A stretch of DNA of 64,000 bases, taken from assembly GCA_963579135.1 (NCBI GenBank), contig CAUZFB010000009.1, positions 1-64,000 on the forward strand, in the 5' to 3' direction. The DNA is from CALGTL01 sp963579135 (GTDB lineage Bacteria; Chloroflexota; Dehalococcoidia; Lucifugimonadales; Australimonadaceae). Of the stretch, positions 17,240 to 26,460 are shown in pieces (position 1 is the first letter of the stretch; every line of letters starts with the position of its first letter). The notes under the pieces were generated by a model that saw only the letters and a list, made by a program, of their open reading frames with translations, ran no database searches and was not told the DNA's origin. The position numbers and the translations under genes are program-made.

Positions 17240-18628
17240 ATGATGCCCCTTCACACGTCTGACGGTTCGTACGACGGCGAGGCGCTGCAACAGGCGGCAC
17301 TTAGGAATCTATGGATACCGACCATCAACTGGTCGGAGATTGCGGAGGACGGGGCCCAAATCTTCACGGAAGGCCAAGGCGCAAAGATTAGGGATATCGA
17401 TGGCGTTTGGCGCTACGACGGTAGCGCCGGGCTGATGCTTGTGAACATCGGCCATGGTCGGCAGGAGGTTGTCGACGCGATCTCGGAGCAGCTTTCTCGT
17501 TTGCATTACGTCAACACCTTTAGGTACACGACGCCGAGTGTCGTGGAGTTTGCGCAGAAGCTGGCGACGTTGACCCCTGAAGACCTGAATCGCGTGCATT
17601 TCGTGAGCGGTGGGTCGGAAGCGGTGGAAGCCGCGCTCAAGATCGCTTACCAGTACCACGTGAACCGTGGCGAGCCTGGCCGCACCAAGTTCATAGCACG
17701 GGAGGGCTCATACCATGGTGTGTCGCGCGGCGCGCTGAGCGTGGGAACTGCGAGGCCTCTCGCCCGGGAACGTTTCGAGCCGGTGCTCCCGGACAACGTA
17801 CGCTTCGCTCCACAGCCCTTGCTCTACCACGACAATGTTTCGGCGACTCAGGAGGAGAACGACGTCCGATGCGCCAAGGCGGTGGAGGCGATCATTCTGG
17901 AGGAGGGCCCGGACACCTTTGCTGGGGTGATTGGCGAGCCGGTCTCGTTCTCAGCGGGCGTGGCAGTTCCTGGCGACCACTACTGGCCGATGCTTCGTGA
18001 GATCTGCGACAAATACGGGCTGCTCTTGATTGCGGACGAAGTCATCACGGCCTTTGGGCGTACGGGCAAGTGGTTCGCGATGGAGCACTGGGGGGTGACT
18101 CCGGATCTGATGACCTGTGCCAAGGGGATTACGAGCGGCTACTGGCCGGTCGGCGCGTGCATTGCAACCGATAATGTGTTCGCGGAGTTCCAGGGCGGTC
18201 CTGAGACGACGTTCCCCCACGGATTCACCTACGGAGGACATCCGGCCGGAGGCGCCGCTGGCCTCGCCAACGTGGCCATCATGGAGCGAGAGGACCTGCT
18301 CGGTAACTCGGCCAGGATGGGTGTGCATATGCTGGATCGATTGAATGGTCTGCGTGACCATAGGATCGTTGGCGATGTCCGTGGGGTCGGTCTGATGTGC
18401 GCTGTCGAATTGGGGAAGGACAAGACCACGAAGGAGCCGTTCGCAGGATTCGGGGCAGGCAGCAAGATGTTGATTGATAGCCTTTCTGAAGGCGGGATGC
18501 TCACCCGGGTGGGGGGCAATATTGTGTTCCTGGCACCACCACTGACCGTTACCAAGCAAGAGGTTGACGAGATGGTCGACATAGTGGAGGCAACCATCGT
18601 TGCCGTGGAGTCGCAGATGGGGTTCTGA
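17240..18628 (+). CDS. Class III PLP-dependent aminotransferase
   Basis: This 462-aa member of the omega-amino acid/beta-alanine-pyruvate/GSA-type aminotransferases uses pyridoxal phosphate to move an amino group from a terminal amine or amino acid to a keto acid. The PLP lysine is K295 in TCAKGITSGY. The cofactor Asp is in LLIADEVITAFGRTG, and VSGGSEAVEAALK is the phosphate-binding region. A TTG at 17231 is in frame, but ATG 17240 (or the adjacent ATG 17243) fits better. It is a single-gene unit after a terminator. Substrate is unknown; the family includes 4-aminobutyrate and taurine enzymes. Confidence 0.9.
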   Translation: MMPLHTSDGSYDGEALQQAALRNLWIPTINWSEIAEDGAQIFTEGQGAKIRDIDGVWRYDGSAGLMLVNIGHGRQEVVDAISEQLSRLHYVNTFRYTTPSVVEFAQKLATLTPEDLNRVHFVSGGSEAVEAALKIAYQYHVNRGEPGRTKFIAREGSYHGVSRGALSVGTARPLARERFEPVLPDNVRFAPQPLLYHDNVSATQEENDVRCAKAVEAIILEEGPDTFAGVIGEPVSFSAGVAVPGDHYWPMLREICDKYGLLLIADEVITAFGRTGKWFAMEHWGVTPDLMTCAKGITSGYWPVGACIATDNVFAEFQGGPETTFPHGFTYGGHPAGGAAGLANVAIMEREDLLGNSARMGVHMLDRLNGLRDHRIVGDVRGVGLMCAVELGKDKTTKEPFAGFGAGSKMLIDSLSEGGMLTRVGGNIVFLAPPLTVTKQEVDEMVDIVEATIVAVESQMGF

Positions 18629-19026
18629 CGTCCCGGTATTAGATGGACGTATGGCACCTTCATCCTGTTGATGAGACTGTCCCCCGCAGGCAGAGAGAAG
18701 TTGCGGGAAGACCCCGATGTGCTGGTTTGCGCTCATGCTGAGGGCGACGCGGTCGAGGTGACGGGGTTTGTTTGTACTCCGTGCTGGGTCAGGATGACAT
18801 CGTTGGTATCATCGAGGCGCTCGGCAACGAGGCGGGCGCTCGCTACTCGCTTCAATTCGGTGATGGTGGGCACGAGTATTCAACCGCTACTGGCGATACC
18901 TCTCGCAACGCTGCAAGGCCGTGAAGGCGATCCCGATTCGTTCTTGCTGGAAGGGGCGGAGTGCGGCGCCGCCGGTCTCGGTGGGCCCGACGAGGAACCG
19001 TGATGAGAAGAAGGAGATCCTGACCC
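18629..19026 (+). other. 398-base gap without a recognised gene
   Basis: A 111-codon frame (18668-19003) and shorter pieces in other frames exist, but none has a convincing start, steady codon pattern or motif. One piece near 18784 (VLGQDDIVGIIEALGNEAG) looks protein-like and could be a decayed gene. GAAGGAGATCC just before 19027 is the binding site for the dioxygenase gene. Confidence 0.35.
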
Positions 19027-20166
19027 ATGGGCGAGATAGTTTGGGCCGCGGCGACCGTACATGCGCCTCAGTTGTTGACGCGCCCTCCGCAGGAGGACCA
19101 GGCGCAGCTGGAGGCGAGCATCGCTGCGATGGCCGAGCTCGGTCAGGGTCTCGACGAAACGAAACCCGATGTGCTGATCATCGTGGGGATCGACCATGTG
19201 GAGGCGTTCTTCCCTGGCGCGGTGCCTGCGTTCGCTATCGTGACGGGAGAGCGGGCGACGTCGGAGTTCTCGGGTCACGAGTACGATCTGCCGATTCACC
19301 AGGAGCTGGCGACCGCGCTCGCGGATGGCCTGATTGCGGATGGCATCGATATCGCGTACACACACGAGGCGCCACTGGGCCATGCGTTTACGACGCCGCT
19401 GGAGTTCGTACACGCAGGCCGTGCGATCCCGGTGATCCCGATGTTCGTGAACGTCTACATGCCACCGCTGCCGACGACACGCCGTGCGTACCATGTGGGC
19501 CAGGCGATCGGCAAGGTTATCGCCGATCGACCGGAGCGCGTTGCGGTCCTGGCCAGCGGGGGCATGTCGCACTACCCGGGAACCCCCAAGTACTTTTACC
19601 CTGAGTACGACTTTGATCGCTGGGTAATCCAAGAGCTTGAGGAAGGCCGCGTCGAGTCGGTGCTTGATCTGACGGGTGTGCAACTGGATGAGACTGGCAA
19701 CACGGAGCTGTTGTCGTGGATGGTGGCGCTGGGCGCGACGGGTGCCGACCGCGGCGAGTTGCTGACGTACCAGCCGACAGCACACCATGGTCACGCGGTG
19801 ATGCGGTTCCTGCCCGCTAAAGGTGAACGTGGCCAGGCCCACCGCGATATGTTGGATTACGGTGGCTTCCAGTTCCGTGGCGAAGGCTACCAGTTCTACA
19901 AGCATCCAACGGCGGAGGAGTACCCGCTGAATCGGGCGCTGGCGGAGCTGAAGCGGAGCGAGGAGCTTCGCGCTCGCTTCGTACATGACGTTGAGGGTGT
20001 GTGCGCCGAGCTTGGCCTTTCCGGCGAGCAGGTCGCGGCAATGAAGACGTATAGCACGGAGGCGGTGGTCGCTCAGGGGGGCCACGGTATCTTGTCGTTG
20101 ACGGCGATGCTGGCGCTTCAGATGTCGGCCAAAGAGGCAGGAATCACAATCACCTCGGTGGCGTAG
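19027..20166 (+). CDS. Class III extradiol dioxygenase, LigB-LigA fusion
   Basis: Predicted non-heme Fe(II) extradiol dioxygenase of the protocatechuate 4,5-dioxygenase/gallate dioxygenase superfamily, which cleaves catecholic rings next to the hydroxyls. The LigB-like part (1-~285) has H12 (TVHAPQ) and H57 (GIDHVEA), at the positions of the two iron-binding His of LigAB, and the GGMSHYPG segment. From about residue 290 (NRALAELKRSEELRARFVHD) to the end it resembles the small LigA subunit, so both subunits are in one chain as in gallate dioxygenase. A strong GAAGGAGA site precedes ATG 19027. Exact substrate is not determinable. Confidence 0.82.
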   Translation: MGEIVWAAATVHAPQLLTRPPQEDQAQLEASIAAMAELGQGLDETKPDVLIIVGIDHVEAFFPGAVPAFAIVTGERATSEFSGHEYDLPIHQELATALADGLIADGIDIAYTHEAPLGHAFTTPLEFVHAGRAIPVIPMFVNVYMPPLPTTRRAYHVGQAIGKVIADRPERVAVLASGGMSHYPGTPKYFYPEYDFDRWVIQELEEGRVESVLDLTGVQLDETGNTELLSWMVALGATGADRGELLTYQPTAHHGHAVMRFLPAKGERGQAHRDMLDYGGFQFRGEGYQFYKHPTAEEYPLNRALAELKRSEELRARFVHDVEGVCAELGLSGEQVAAMKTYSTEAVVAQGGHGILSLTAMLALQMSAKEAGITITSVA

Positions 20167-20241
20167 GCGTGCCGAGGCCTGCGCTGAGCGGCTGCCGCTC
20201 GGCAGGTTGGCTGGGACGGAGGTGGGTTTGCCCTCCCTCCC

Positions 20242-20261
20242 ACCCTTTATCGCTGCGTGCG
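20242..20261. repeat. Intergenic repeat ACCCTTTATCGCTGCGTGCG, copy 2
   Basis: Second copy of the 20-mer seen at 14101-14120 (18 of 20 identical), in the space between convergent dioxygenase and racemase-like genes. A GAGCGGC-T-GCCGCTC hairpin near 20190 in the same gap may end transcription. Confidence 0.45.
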
Positions 20262-20359
20262 CAGGGCTAACGACGGGGATGCGGAGTGAGCGGTGTTCCT
20301 GGGCGGCTAGGGATTAGGTCGCTGGTTGATTCATGAGCCTGTGGCTTGGCTAGCTATGC

Positions 20360-21130
20360 CTAGATTTCCCGCAGGAGACGACCGAATCCTTCGATTTTCT
20401 CGGTGACACCGGCGAGGCGTAGGCCCTGCCAGGCCATGGCCTGCATGCTCCCAATGACGGGCAGGCCAGTCTCGCGTTCGAGTGCGTCGATGGTGGAAAC
20501 GCTGGGCATAAGCGCGCCAGTAATCCAGATGCAGTCGGCGTCCGGTGTGTCCTTGGCGAGCTGCGCGCCGATACGCCGAACGGCGCCGAGGTCCATGGTG
20601 GAGACTTCGTAGCCTCGTAGCTGTCCGCCAGGCATCTCGTCGAGCACCGATTTGACGCCGGAGACTTCGAGGCCCGCGTTGGCGACGTATTCTATGAGCT
20701 TCTGGTGCGTCTTGGGGTCGAACGGGGTCAGCATGGCGGGGCGCTTGACGCCCAACTGCTGCATCGCGAGGATGCATGAGCCTAGGTCGGTGGCCGCTGG
20801 CGTGTCGGTAACCTTCTTGATCTTGCCGAGTACCTCCGCCTCAAAGCCCCAGCCCTGGAACGCGATAAGCGGCACGCCCGCCTGGATAATGGACATGGGC
20901 TTGCGGCTCATGATCTCCTCGGTCGCGGCTTCTAGCCTGTCGATGGCCTGGCCGTATGAGGCTTCGCGGTCGGCGAGGACGACGCCCAGCGAAGTCATGA
21001 CGACGGTGACGCCGTCTGGAGCTATCTGGTAGAACTCGTAGGCGTTGTTCTCATGGGCTGGCGTGGGCGTAATCATGCCGACGCGGGCCTTCCATCCGTA
21101 GGGCCGGTCAGCCGCTGCTACGAGCGCCAT
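20360..21130 (-). CDS. Asp/Glu racemase superfamily protein (maleate isomerase/arylmalonate decarboxylase-like)
   Basis: This 256-aa protein has the two-lobed Asp/Glu racemase fold signature: RVGMITPTP at the N-terminus, TDLGSCILAMQQLGVKRPAMLTPFD in the middle, and LPVIGSMQAMAWQGLRLAG near the end, as in maleate cis-trans isomerases and arylmalonate decarboxylases. Those enzymes use cysteines after strand 3 of one or both lobes. Here the equivalent places read IIQAGVPLIAF and IWITGALMPS, with no cysteine. So it either works by other chemistry or is a binding protein. It is a single-gene unit, convergent with the dioxygenase and divergent from the LDH2-type dehydrogenase. Confidence 0.75.
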   Translation of the reverse strand: MALVAAADRPYGWKARVGMITPTPAHENNAYEFYQIAPDGVTVVMTSLGVVLADREASYGQAIDRLEAATEEIMSRKPMSIIQAGVPLIAFQGWGFEAEVLGKIKKVTDTPAATDLGSCILAMQQLGVKRPAMLTPFDPKTHQKLIEYVANAGLEVSGVKSVLDEMPGGQLRGYEVSTMDLGAVRRIGAQLAKDTPDADCIWITGALMPSVSTIDALERETGLPVIGSMQAMAWQGLRLAGVTEKIEGFGRLLREI

Positions 21131-21236
21131 CGAATGTCCTCCTGCCGGGGGGTGTGCTGTATCCTGCCCGCTGTCGGCGCCTATGTTACGCCGTCCGTGC
21201 CAACCGCCTGAATCATTAATCTGTGAGGCTGAACTG

Positions 21237-22310
21237 ATGCTGGACCGTTTTCACGTTTCTGACGATATCGCTGTGCGTGTGCCGGAGGCGCCGATGCGTG
21301 CGACGGTGGAGGACATTTTTCGCAAGATGGGAATGTCTGACGAAGACGCGATACAGTCGGCGGACGTGCTGCTGTATGCAGACATTCGCGGGATTGATTC
21401 CCACGGTGTGAGCAACATGTTGCGGCAGTATGTTGCGGACTTCGGTACGGGGAACATCAACCCCCGCCCCAATTGGAAGATCGTCCGCGAGGCCCCTGCG
21501 ATCGCGAATATCGACGGCGACGGCGGCCATGGGCTGGTGCTCGGCCCGGCTGCGATGCGGATCGCGATCGAGCGCGCGAAGCTTTACGGCATGGGTGCGG
21601 TGACGGTAGGTAACTCGAAGCACTCAGGCGCGGCCGCCTACCACGCGGCGATGGCGCTCGAACACGGTATGGTCGGGCTGGCGATGACGACGGGTTCGCT
21701 GAACATGGCGCCGACGTTTGCGGCGCAGAGGCTGGTGGGCCTGAACCCCATCGCGTGCGCGGTGCCGACCCTGGAGATGCCGCCGTTCGTGTTCGATGCG
21801 GCGATGTCTGCTGTGGCGTCGAACAAGATTAGGCTGGCGCGCAGGCTGGGAGCGAAAACGCTGCCGGGCTGGATCGCGGAGCTGGACGGTACTCCAATCA
21901 TGGATGAGCGAGAGATCCCGGAGGATTTCATGATGCTACCGGCCGGCGGTACGCGTGAGATCGGGTCGCACAAGGCGTACGGGCTGGCTGTGATGGTGGA
22001 GGTGTTGACGTCGGCGCTGGCAGGTACGGGGGCTGGCCCCCACCGGCGCGCGGGTATCTCGCACCACTTCGTTGCGTACAACATCGAGGCGTTCACGGAC
22101 TTGGACGTGTTCAAGCGAGATATGGATGACTATATGCGGTCGTTGGCGGACGCGCCGACGGCACCGGGCGCGGACCGGGTGGTCTATGCAGGTCTGCCGG
22201 AGCACGAGGCGGAGACCGATCGGATGGTCAATGGCATCCCGTATCACCCAGAGGTAATTGAGTGGTTCAAGTCGATTACCTCTGAACTCGGCATCCCCGA
22301 TCGCCTGTAG
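21237..22310 (+). CDS. Malate/L-lactate dehydrogenase family (LDH2) oxidoreductase
   Basis: NAD(P)-dependent 2-hydroxyacid dehydrogenase of the type II malate/lactate/ureidoglycolate family, 357 aa. Family signatures are the ADIRGIDSHGVSNMLRQY block with the catalytic His, the GNSKHSGAAAYHAAMA block, and NPIACAVPTLEMPPFVFDAAMSAVA. The frame is open to 21183, but ATG 21237 with GTGAGG upstream gives the family N-terminus. It is divergent from the racemase-like gene and near cupin and class II aldolase genes, consistent with organic-acid catabolism; the substrate is unknown. Confidence 0.88.
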   Translation: MLDRFHVSDDIAVRVPEAPMRATVEDIFRKMGMSDEDAIQSADVLLYADIRGIDSHGVSNMLRQYVADFGTGNINPRPNWKIVREAPAIANIDGDGGHGLVLGPAAMRIAIERAKLYGMGAVTVGNSKHSGAAAYHAAMALEHGMVGLAMTTGSLNMAPTFAAQRLVGLNPIACAVPTLEMPPFVFDAAMSAVASNKIRLARRLGAKTLPGWIAELDGTPIMDEREIPEDFMMLPAGGTREIGSHKAYGLAVMVEVLTSALAGTGAGPHRRAGISHHFVAYNIEAFTDLDVFKRDMDDYMRSLADAPTAPGADRVVYAGLPEHEAETDRMVNGIPYHPEVIEWFKSITSELGIPDRL

Positions 22311-22422
22311 TGGTCTAGGCCACCACAGGGCCGTATGTGTCGTGGAGGCTTGGGGCGGGAGGCGTGGTTGATTCCTGTACACGGTTGATCAATGGGGCTG
22401 ACGGTGGGATGGGATGGAACGG

Positions 22423-23109
22423 CTAGGTAGCCTTCTGCGTGCCAATCGCCTCGAAATCGTCGCGGCGTTTGATGGCGGCACCGGCACGTTCGGGAGTGAG
22501 GATGGAGGGGCCTCCCAGGCCTTCGGCGTAGAGGGCGAGTTGGGCGGTTTCTTCGATGATCATGTTCATTTGGGCCGCGCTGCGGGCGTTGTTGGAGAAG
22601 GCGAGTACGCCGTGGTTCTCTAACAAGAGCCCTTTGATCTGGTCGTAGTCGTGGAGCACCTTGGCGATGTTGGCGATGGATTCGCCAGAGCCGCGCGGGC
22701 CGAAGCCTGCTAGGGGCACGCCTTCGATGATGTCGTTGCGGATCTCGGCTTCGTAGAACAGCGGTAGCGAACGGCTGGCGACGGCGAAGGCGGTGGCGAA
22801 GGGCGAGTGGGTGTGCAGGACGCTGCCGACTTCAGGACGCTCGCGGTAGACCACGGCGTGCATCTGGATGACTTCTGCGTTGGTGGCTTGGATCTCGCCC
22901 TCGACCAGGTTGCCTTCGAGATCAAGCACAACCAGATTCTCCGGGGTGACAAGATTGAACGACGACAGGCCAGTCATGAGGAAGGCGCCCGTCCCGGGGA
23001 GGCGCAGGCTCATGTTGCCGTGGTTAGATTTGGACATGATGCCGCTGCTTACAGTCACGTTGATGGCATCGATCAACTCTTGTCTGATCTTGCTGTCTGC
23101 CGTGGTCAT
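22423..23109 (-). CDS. Class II aldolase/adducin family protein
   Basis: Zinc-dependent aldolase or decarboxylase-fold protein of 228 aa. Metal-site features are SNHGNMSLR, HTHSP (the HxH pair) and LLENHGVLAF. This is the fuculose-phosphate aldolase length, but substrate phosphate-binding residues are not certain. Some members decarboxylate hydroxylated aromatic acids instead. It lies 34 bases downstream of yajQ on the same strand and may be cotranscribed with it. Confidence 0.82.
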   Translation of the reverse strand: MTTADSKIRQELIDAINVTVSSGIMSKSNHGNMSLRLPGTGAFLMTGLSSFNLVTPENLVVLDLEGNLVEGEIQATNAEVIQMHAVVYRERPEVGSVLHTHSPFATAFAVASRSLPLFYEAEIRNDIIEGVPLAGFGPRGSGESIANIAKVLHDYDQIKGLLLENHGVLAFSNNARSAAQMNMIIEETAQLALYAEGLGGPSILTPERAGAAIKRRDDFEAIGTQKAT

Positions 23110-23143
23110 GGTTGGCTCCTGGTCGATGTCGTCGTCTGAGGGG

Positions 23144-23629
23144 CTAGTCGCGGAAGTTGATGTACTGGAGGGGTTGCTCGATGGACAGTTCCTTGATGAA
23201 CGCGATGGCGTCCTGAAGGTCGTCGCGCTTCTTTCCCGTGATACGGAGTTCGTCGCCCTGAACGGCGATCTGCACCTTGATCTTGGTGCCCTTGATCCCC
23301 TTGGTGATTTTGGAGGCGATATCGCGTTCGATGCCTTGCTTAATCAGCACACTCTGGCGGAGGCTGCCCTGGGTGGCGGCTTCGGGTGGTTTGAAGTCGA
23401 GCGCCTTGGCGTCCACGTCCCGCCGGGCGAAGTAGGTCTGCAATAATTCGTGCATCTGCTTGAGCTTGAGGTCATCGTCAGCGGTGATGGTCAGCGTGGA
23501 CTCAGAGCGCTCGATGCCGCACTTGGTGCCTTTGAGGTCGAAGCGCTGATTAGTCTCACGCTGCATGCCGTTGAGGGCGTTGTCGACCTCGGTCATGTCG
23601 GTTTTCGATACAACGTCGAATGATGGCAT
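23144..23629 (-). CDS. yajQ: YajQ-family nucleotide-binding protein
   Basis: Conserved 161-aa protein (UPF0234). It opens with MPSFDVVSKTD and has ETNQRFDLKGTKC, TITADDD and the IQ/KVQIAVQGDELRITGKKRDDLQ segment near the end. Family members bind nucleotides, and one has been reported as a cyclic-di-GMP effector; RNA binding is also suggested. ATG 23629 has AGGAG upstream, so the longer frame to 23695 is rejected. Confidence 0.93.
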   Translation of the reverse strand: MPSFDVVSKTDMTEVDNALNGMQRETNQRFDLKGTKCGIERSESTLTITADDDLKLKQMHELLQTYFARRDVDAKALDFKPPEAATQGSLRQSVLIKQGIERDIASKITKGIKGTKIKVQIAVQGDELRITGKKRDDLQDAIAFIKELSIEQPLQYINFRD

Positions 23630-23766
23630 TGAATCTCCTCTGTTGAGTAAGGTAGCAGCCGCTACGCGCGGCCTGAGGTGACAGGTGAACGGCACCTGGG
23701 TATCTAAGGGCTCGCCTGTGAGCGATGCTACCGCTGGCGCACGTCGATGGCTAGGCCCCGCCTGCT

Positions 23767-24147
23767 CTAGCTGGAGGGGTAGTCCTCAACGATTTCGAGG
23801 GGAGTGTTGCGTGCGACCACCATTTCGATGGTTTCCGCGCCGTCGTTGACGGGCTGGTGGGGTGCTCCTGGTGGGACGAACAGGTAGTCGCCCGGGCCGA
23901 ACTCGATGGCCTGATCCAACTTCTCTCCTACCATGAACTTGCCGTGGCCCTGCATGATATACAGCGCCGATTCGCAATTTAGGTGTACGTGCGCGCCGGA
24001 CGCGCATCCTGCGGGGATGGTCGCGGTGGCGAGGTGGATTCCTGTGGCGCCTGTGAGCGATTCGGACACGCCTGCAATACGTGTCATGGCGCCCGATGCG
24101 ATTTCGGTCTCGCGTTGGTCAGGGTGGACGATGCGTATCTCCGCCAT
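23767..24147 (-). CDS. Cupin-domain protein
   Basis: Single cupin of 126 aa, probably a small metal-binding enzyme or sensor. Motif 1 is GAHVHLNCESALYIMQGHG, with two His and a Glu; motif 2 is PGDYLFVPPGAPHQPVN with the last His. The metal set is therefore complete. It stands alone, divergent from the Rieske oxygenase, and may share its pathway. Confidence 0.8.
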   Translation of the reverse strand: MAEIRIVHPDQRETEIASGAMTRIAGVSESLTGATGIHLATATIPAGCASGAHVHLNCESALYIMQGHGKFMVGEKLDQAIEFGPGDYLFVPPGAPHQPVNDGAETIEMVVARNTPLEIVEDYPSS

Positions 24148-24327
24148 CGGGGCCTCCTTCCAAGTGGGATGCGAGTAGTCGCGTTACGCATGGGTGGGCG
24201 CGGGCAGGCGGGCTCGTGCGCAAGCGGGGGAGTCGGCTGGGATGGATGGTATCAGCCGTTGACGCTCGCGGGTGGACACCGGTAGTCTGCGGGACGAATA
24301 ATTCGAACATGTTGGGGGAGCGTATCT

Positions 24328-25605
24328 ATGCTGAGCATCCGAGATAACCAGACCCTTACGCAGGTGAGCAAAGGAACGCCGATGGGCGAACTGATGCGCC
24401 GTTATTGGCACCCGATCGCAGCGGCGGGCGAGCTGATGGAGAGGCCGACGAAGCGTGTGCGTATCCTGGGCGAGGATCTTGTGTTGTATAAGGATCGGTC
24501 AGGGACGATGGGGCTTATCGACACCGTCTGCCCTCATCGCCGGGTCGATCTTTCCTACGGTATCCCCGAGGAGCATGGTCTCCGTTGCATGTACCACGGT
24601 TGGATGTTCGATGAGAGTGGTCAGTGCATCGAGCAGCCGTTCGAGGAGACGGTGCATCCTGACGGTCGCTTCAAGGAGAAGGTAAAGGTCGCGGGATACC
24701 CGGTGCAGGAGCTGAGCGGGTTGGTTTTCGCGTACATGGGGCCGCTGCCGGCGCCAGCACTCCCTCACTGGGCACACCTGGTCGAGGAAAACGTTGTTGC
24801 TGATCTGGCGATTTCTGAGCTCCCGTGCAACTGGCTTCAGTGCCAGGAGAACTCGTTGGATGCCGTTCATTCTGAGTGGCTGCACGGGATCTACACCAAG
24901 TACCTGAGCACGGGCGAGGCCACGCGCCCACGGGGGCAGGGGACGACGATCAAGATTGGGTACGATGTCTTCGAGAACGGTGTCATCAAGCGGAGGCTGC
25001 AACAGGGATTCCCCGAGGATGGGGAGGACTGGACAGTAGGCCATCCGATCCTGTTCCCGAACGTGCTGTACGTGGGCAGTGAGTTCCGCACGACGACTCA
25101 ATGGCGCGTGCCTATCGATGACGAGCACACGCTCCACATCTCGCTGTACATCTTCAAGCCAGCACCTGGGGTGAAGGCACCGGAGCAGCCAGTTGTCGCA
25201 TGGCGCCAGGTGCCGCTCACCGACCCCGAGGGCTTCTACAACGTTCGCTACACGTTCAACCAGGACTACATGGCGTGGATTACCCAGGGGCCGATCGCTC
25301 GGCGTGACTTGGAAAAGCTTGGTGAGTCAGACCGCGGGATCATCCTCTATCGCAATCTGCTGAAGGATCAGATCGCTGTTGTCGAAGACGGTGGCGAGCC
25401 GATGAATACGTTCTGGAGTGAAGCTTCCTCTTCCCAGGTTCACCTGCCGATGGAAAAGATCAAGCACGGCGTGCTGCCGGATGGCAAGTACCGCGCTGGC
25501 GAGGCTGGAGAGAGCGCTGACACGGACCTGATCGAGCAGGTGATGGCCAGTTGGACGGATGCCTACGTAGGCAAGCAAGGAGCGGAAGGATTCGCGTTCT
25601 TGTAG
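24328..25605 (+). CDS. Rieske non-heme iron oxygenase, large subunit (phthalate dioxygenase-like)
   Basis: Oxygenase component of 425 aa predicted to hydroxylate or demethylate an aromatic substrate using electrons from a separate reductase. The Rieske [2Fe-2S] ligands are C68-x-H70 and C87-x2-H90. The mononuclear iron site is D178-x2-H181-x4-H186 (DAVHSEWLH). The order and the GELMRRYWHP start place it with the phthalate 4,5-dioxygenase/vanillate demethylase group. No reductase gene is adjacent. It is followed by a class II aldolase gene in the same direction. A decayed sibling of its 5' end lies at 16983. Confidence 0.92.
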   Translation: MLSIRDNQTLTQVSKGTPMGELMRRYWHPIAAAGELMERPTKRVRILGEDLVLYKDRSGTMGLIDTVCPHRRVDLSYGIPEEHGLRCMYHGWMFDESGQCIEQPFEETVHPDGRFKEKVKVAGYPVQELSGLVFAYMGPLPAPALPHWAHLVEENVVADLAISELPCNWLQCQENSLDAVHSEWLHGIYTKYLSTGEATRPRGQGTTIKIGYDVFENGVIKRRLQQGFPEDGEDWTVGHPILFPNVLYVGSEFRTTTQWRVPIDDEHTLHISLYIFKPAPGVKAPEQPVVAWRQVPLTDPEGFYNVRYTFNQDYMAWITQGPIARRDLEKLGESDRGIILYRNLLKDQIAVVEDGGEPMNTFWSEASSSQVHLPMEKIKHGVLPDGKYRAGEAGESADTDLIEQVMASWTDAYVGKQGAEGFAFL

Positions 25606-25665
25606 CAAGGGGGCGGGAGCGGCGATACTTGTGCTCACGGATTCGCCTACAAACAGGAGGTTTGA

Positions 25666-26451
25666 ATGTCACGAGAGATTGATGAGGTCAAATACGAAGT
25701 AGCCCAGGCGACGAGGATCCTGTCGTCGCTGGGACTGGCTAGCGGGGTAACCGCGTCGCTGGGTCACGTCAGCATGCGAGTGCCGAACCAACCAGACAGC
25801 TTTGTGGTGAAGGGCAGGGGATACCAGATCGACGCACTTGAGGAGATGCAGTACTACGACATGATTGTGTGCGATCTCGAGGGGTACAAGATCGATGGCC
25901 CGGCGAAGTCGACGCAGTGCTCTGAGGTCAAGATTCACTCCTGCATTTACCGTGAGCGCCCGGACGTGATGTCCGTTGTGCACGTGCACCCACGCTACAC
26001 GGTGCTGATGACGGTGCTGGAAGAGCGCTTGCGCCCGATGGCGCAGGAGGGCGCGGTGTTGGTGAAGAGCGAGCTTCCCGTTTACCCGCACACGAAGACG
26101 GTGTGGAGCGAGGAGGAAGGTGCCGAACTGGTAAGCTACCTGGGTGACCGCAAGGCCGTTCTGATGAGGGGCCACGGTGCCGCTATGACCGGCAAGAGCG
26201 TGGACGATTCAGTGCTCTCGATGCTGCAGTTGGAAGAGCAGGCACGCATGAATTACTGGGCGCTAGTCGCGAAGGGCTCTGACCACAAGTACCTTTCCGA
26301 CGAATTGGTCGATGAGTCGACTAATCGCCCGAACCAAAGTGAGTACCCTCACTTCAAGGAGCTGATGCGCCGCATCGGTGGTAACCCGCCGCGCGATGGG
26401 ACGTGGAACTCGTACAAGAAGAAGGTTTCCGGAGACATGATCGCCCCCTAA
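25666..26451 (+). CDS. Class II aldolase/adducin family protein, possible aromatic decarboxylase
   Basis: Zinc enzyme of 261 aa. The likely metal ligands are E87, H106 and H108 (HVHPRYT) and H170 (MRGHGAAM). Class II aldolase-fold proteins include sugar-phosphate aldolases and decarboxylases such as 3,4-dihydroxyphthalate decarboxylase. The position 60 bases behind a phthalate-dioxygenase-like gene favours a hydroxylated-aromatic-acid substrate, but this is inference. ATG 25666 follows AACAGGAGGTTTGA, a strong site. A 30-bp hairpin terminator follows. Confidence 0.85.
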   Translation: MSREIDEVKYEVAQATRILSSLGLASGVTASLGHVSMRVPNQPDSFVVKGRGYQIDALEEMQYYDMIVCDLEGYKIDGPAKSTQCSEVKIHSCIYRERPDVMSVVHVHPRYTVLMTVLEERLRPMAQEGAVLVKSELPVYPHTKTVWSEEEGAELVSYLGDRKAVLMRGHGAAMTGKSVDDSVLSMLQLEEQARMNYWALVAKGSDHKYLSDELVDESTNRPNQSEYPHFKELMRRIGGNPPRDGTWNSYKKKVSGDMIAP

Positions 26452-26460
26452 GGTGGCGTT

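Noticed and set aside
18880..20085. 401-codon minus-strand frame over the dioxygenase
   Set aside because: Arg/His-rich antisense shadow; the plus strand has the iron ligands and a strong ribosome site.
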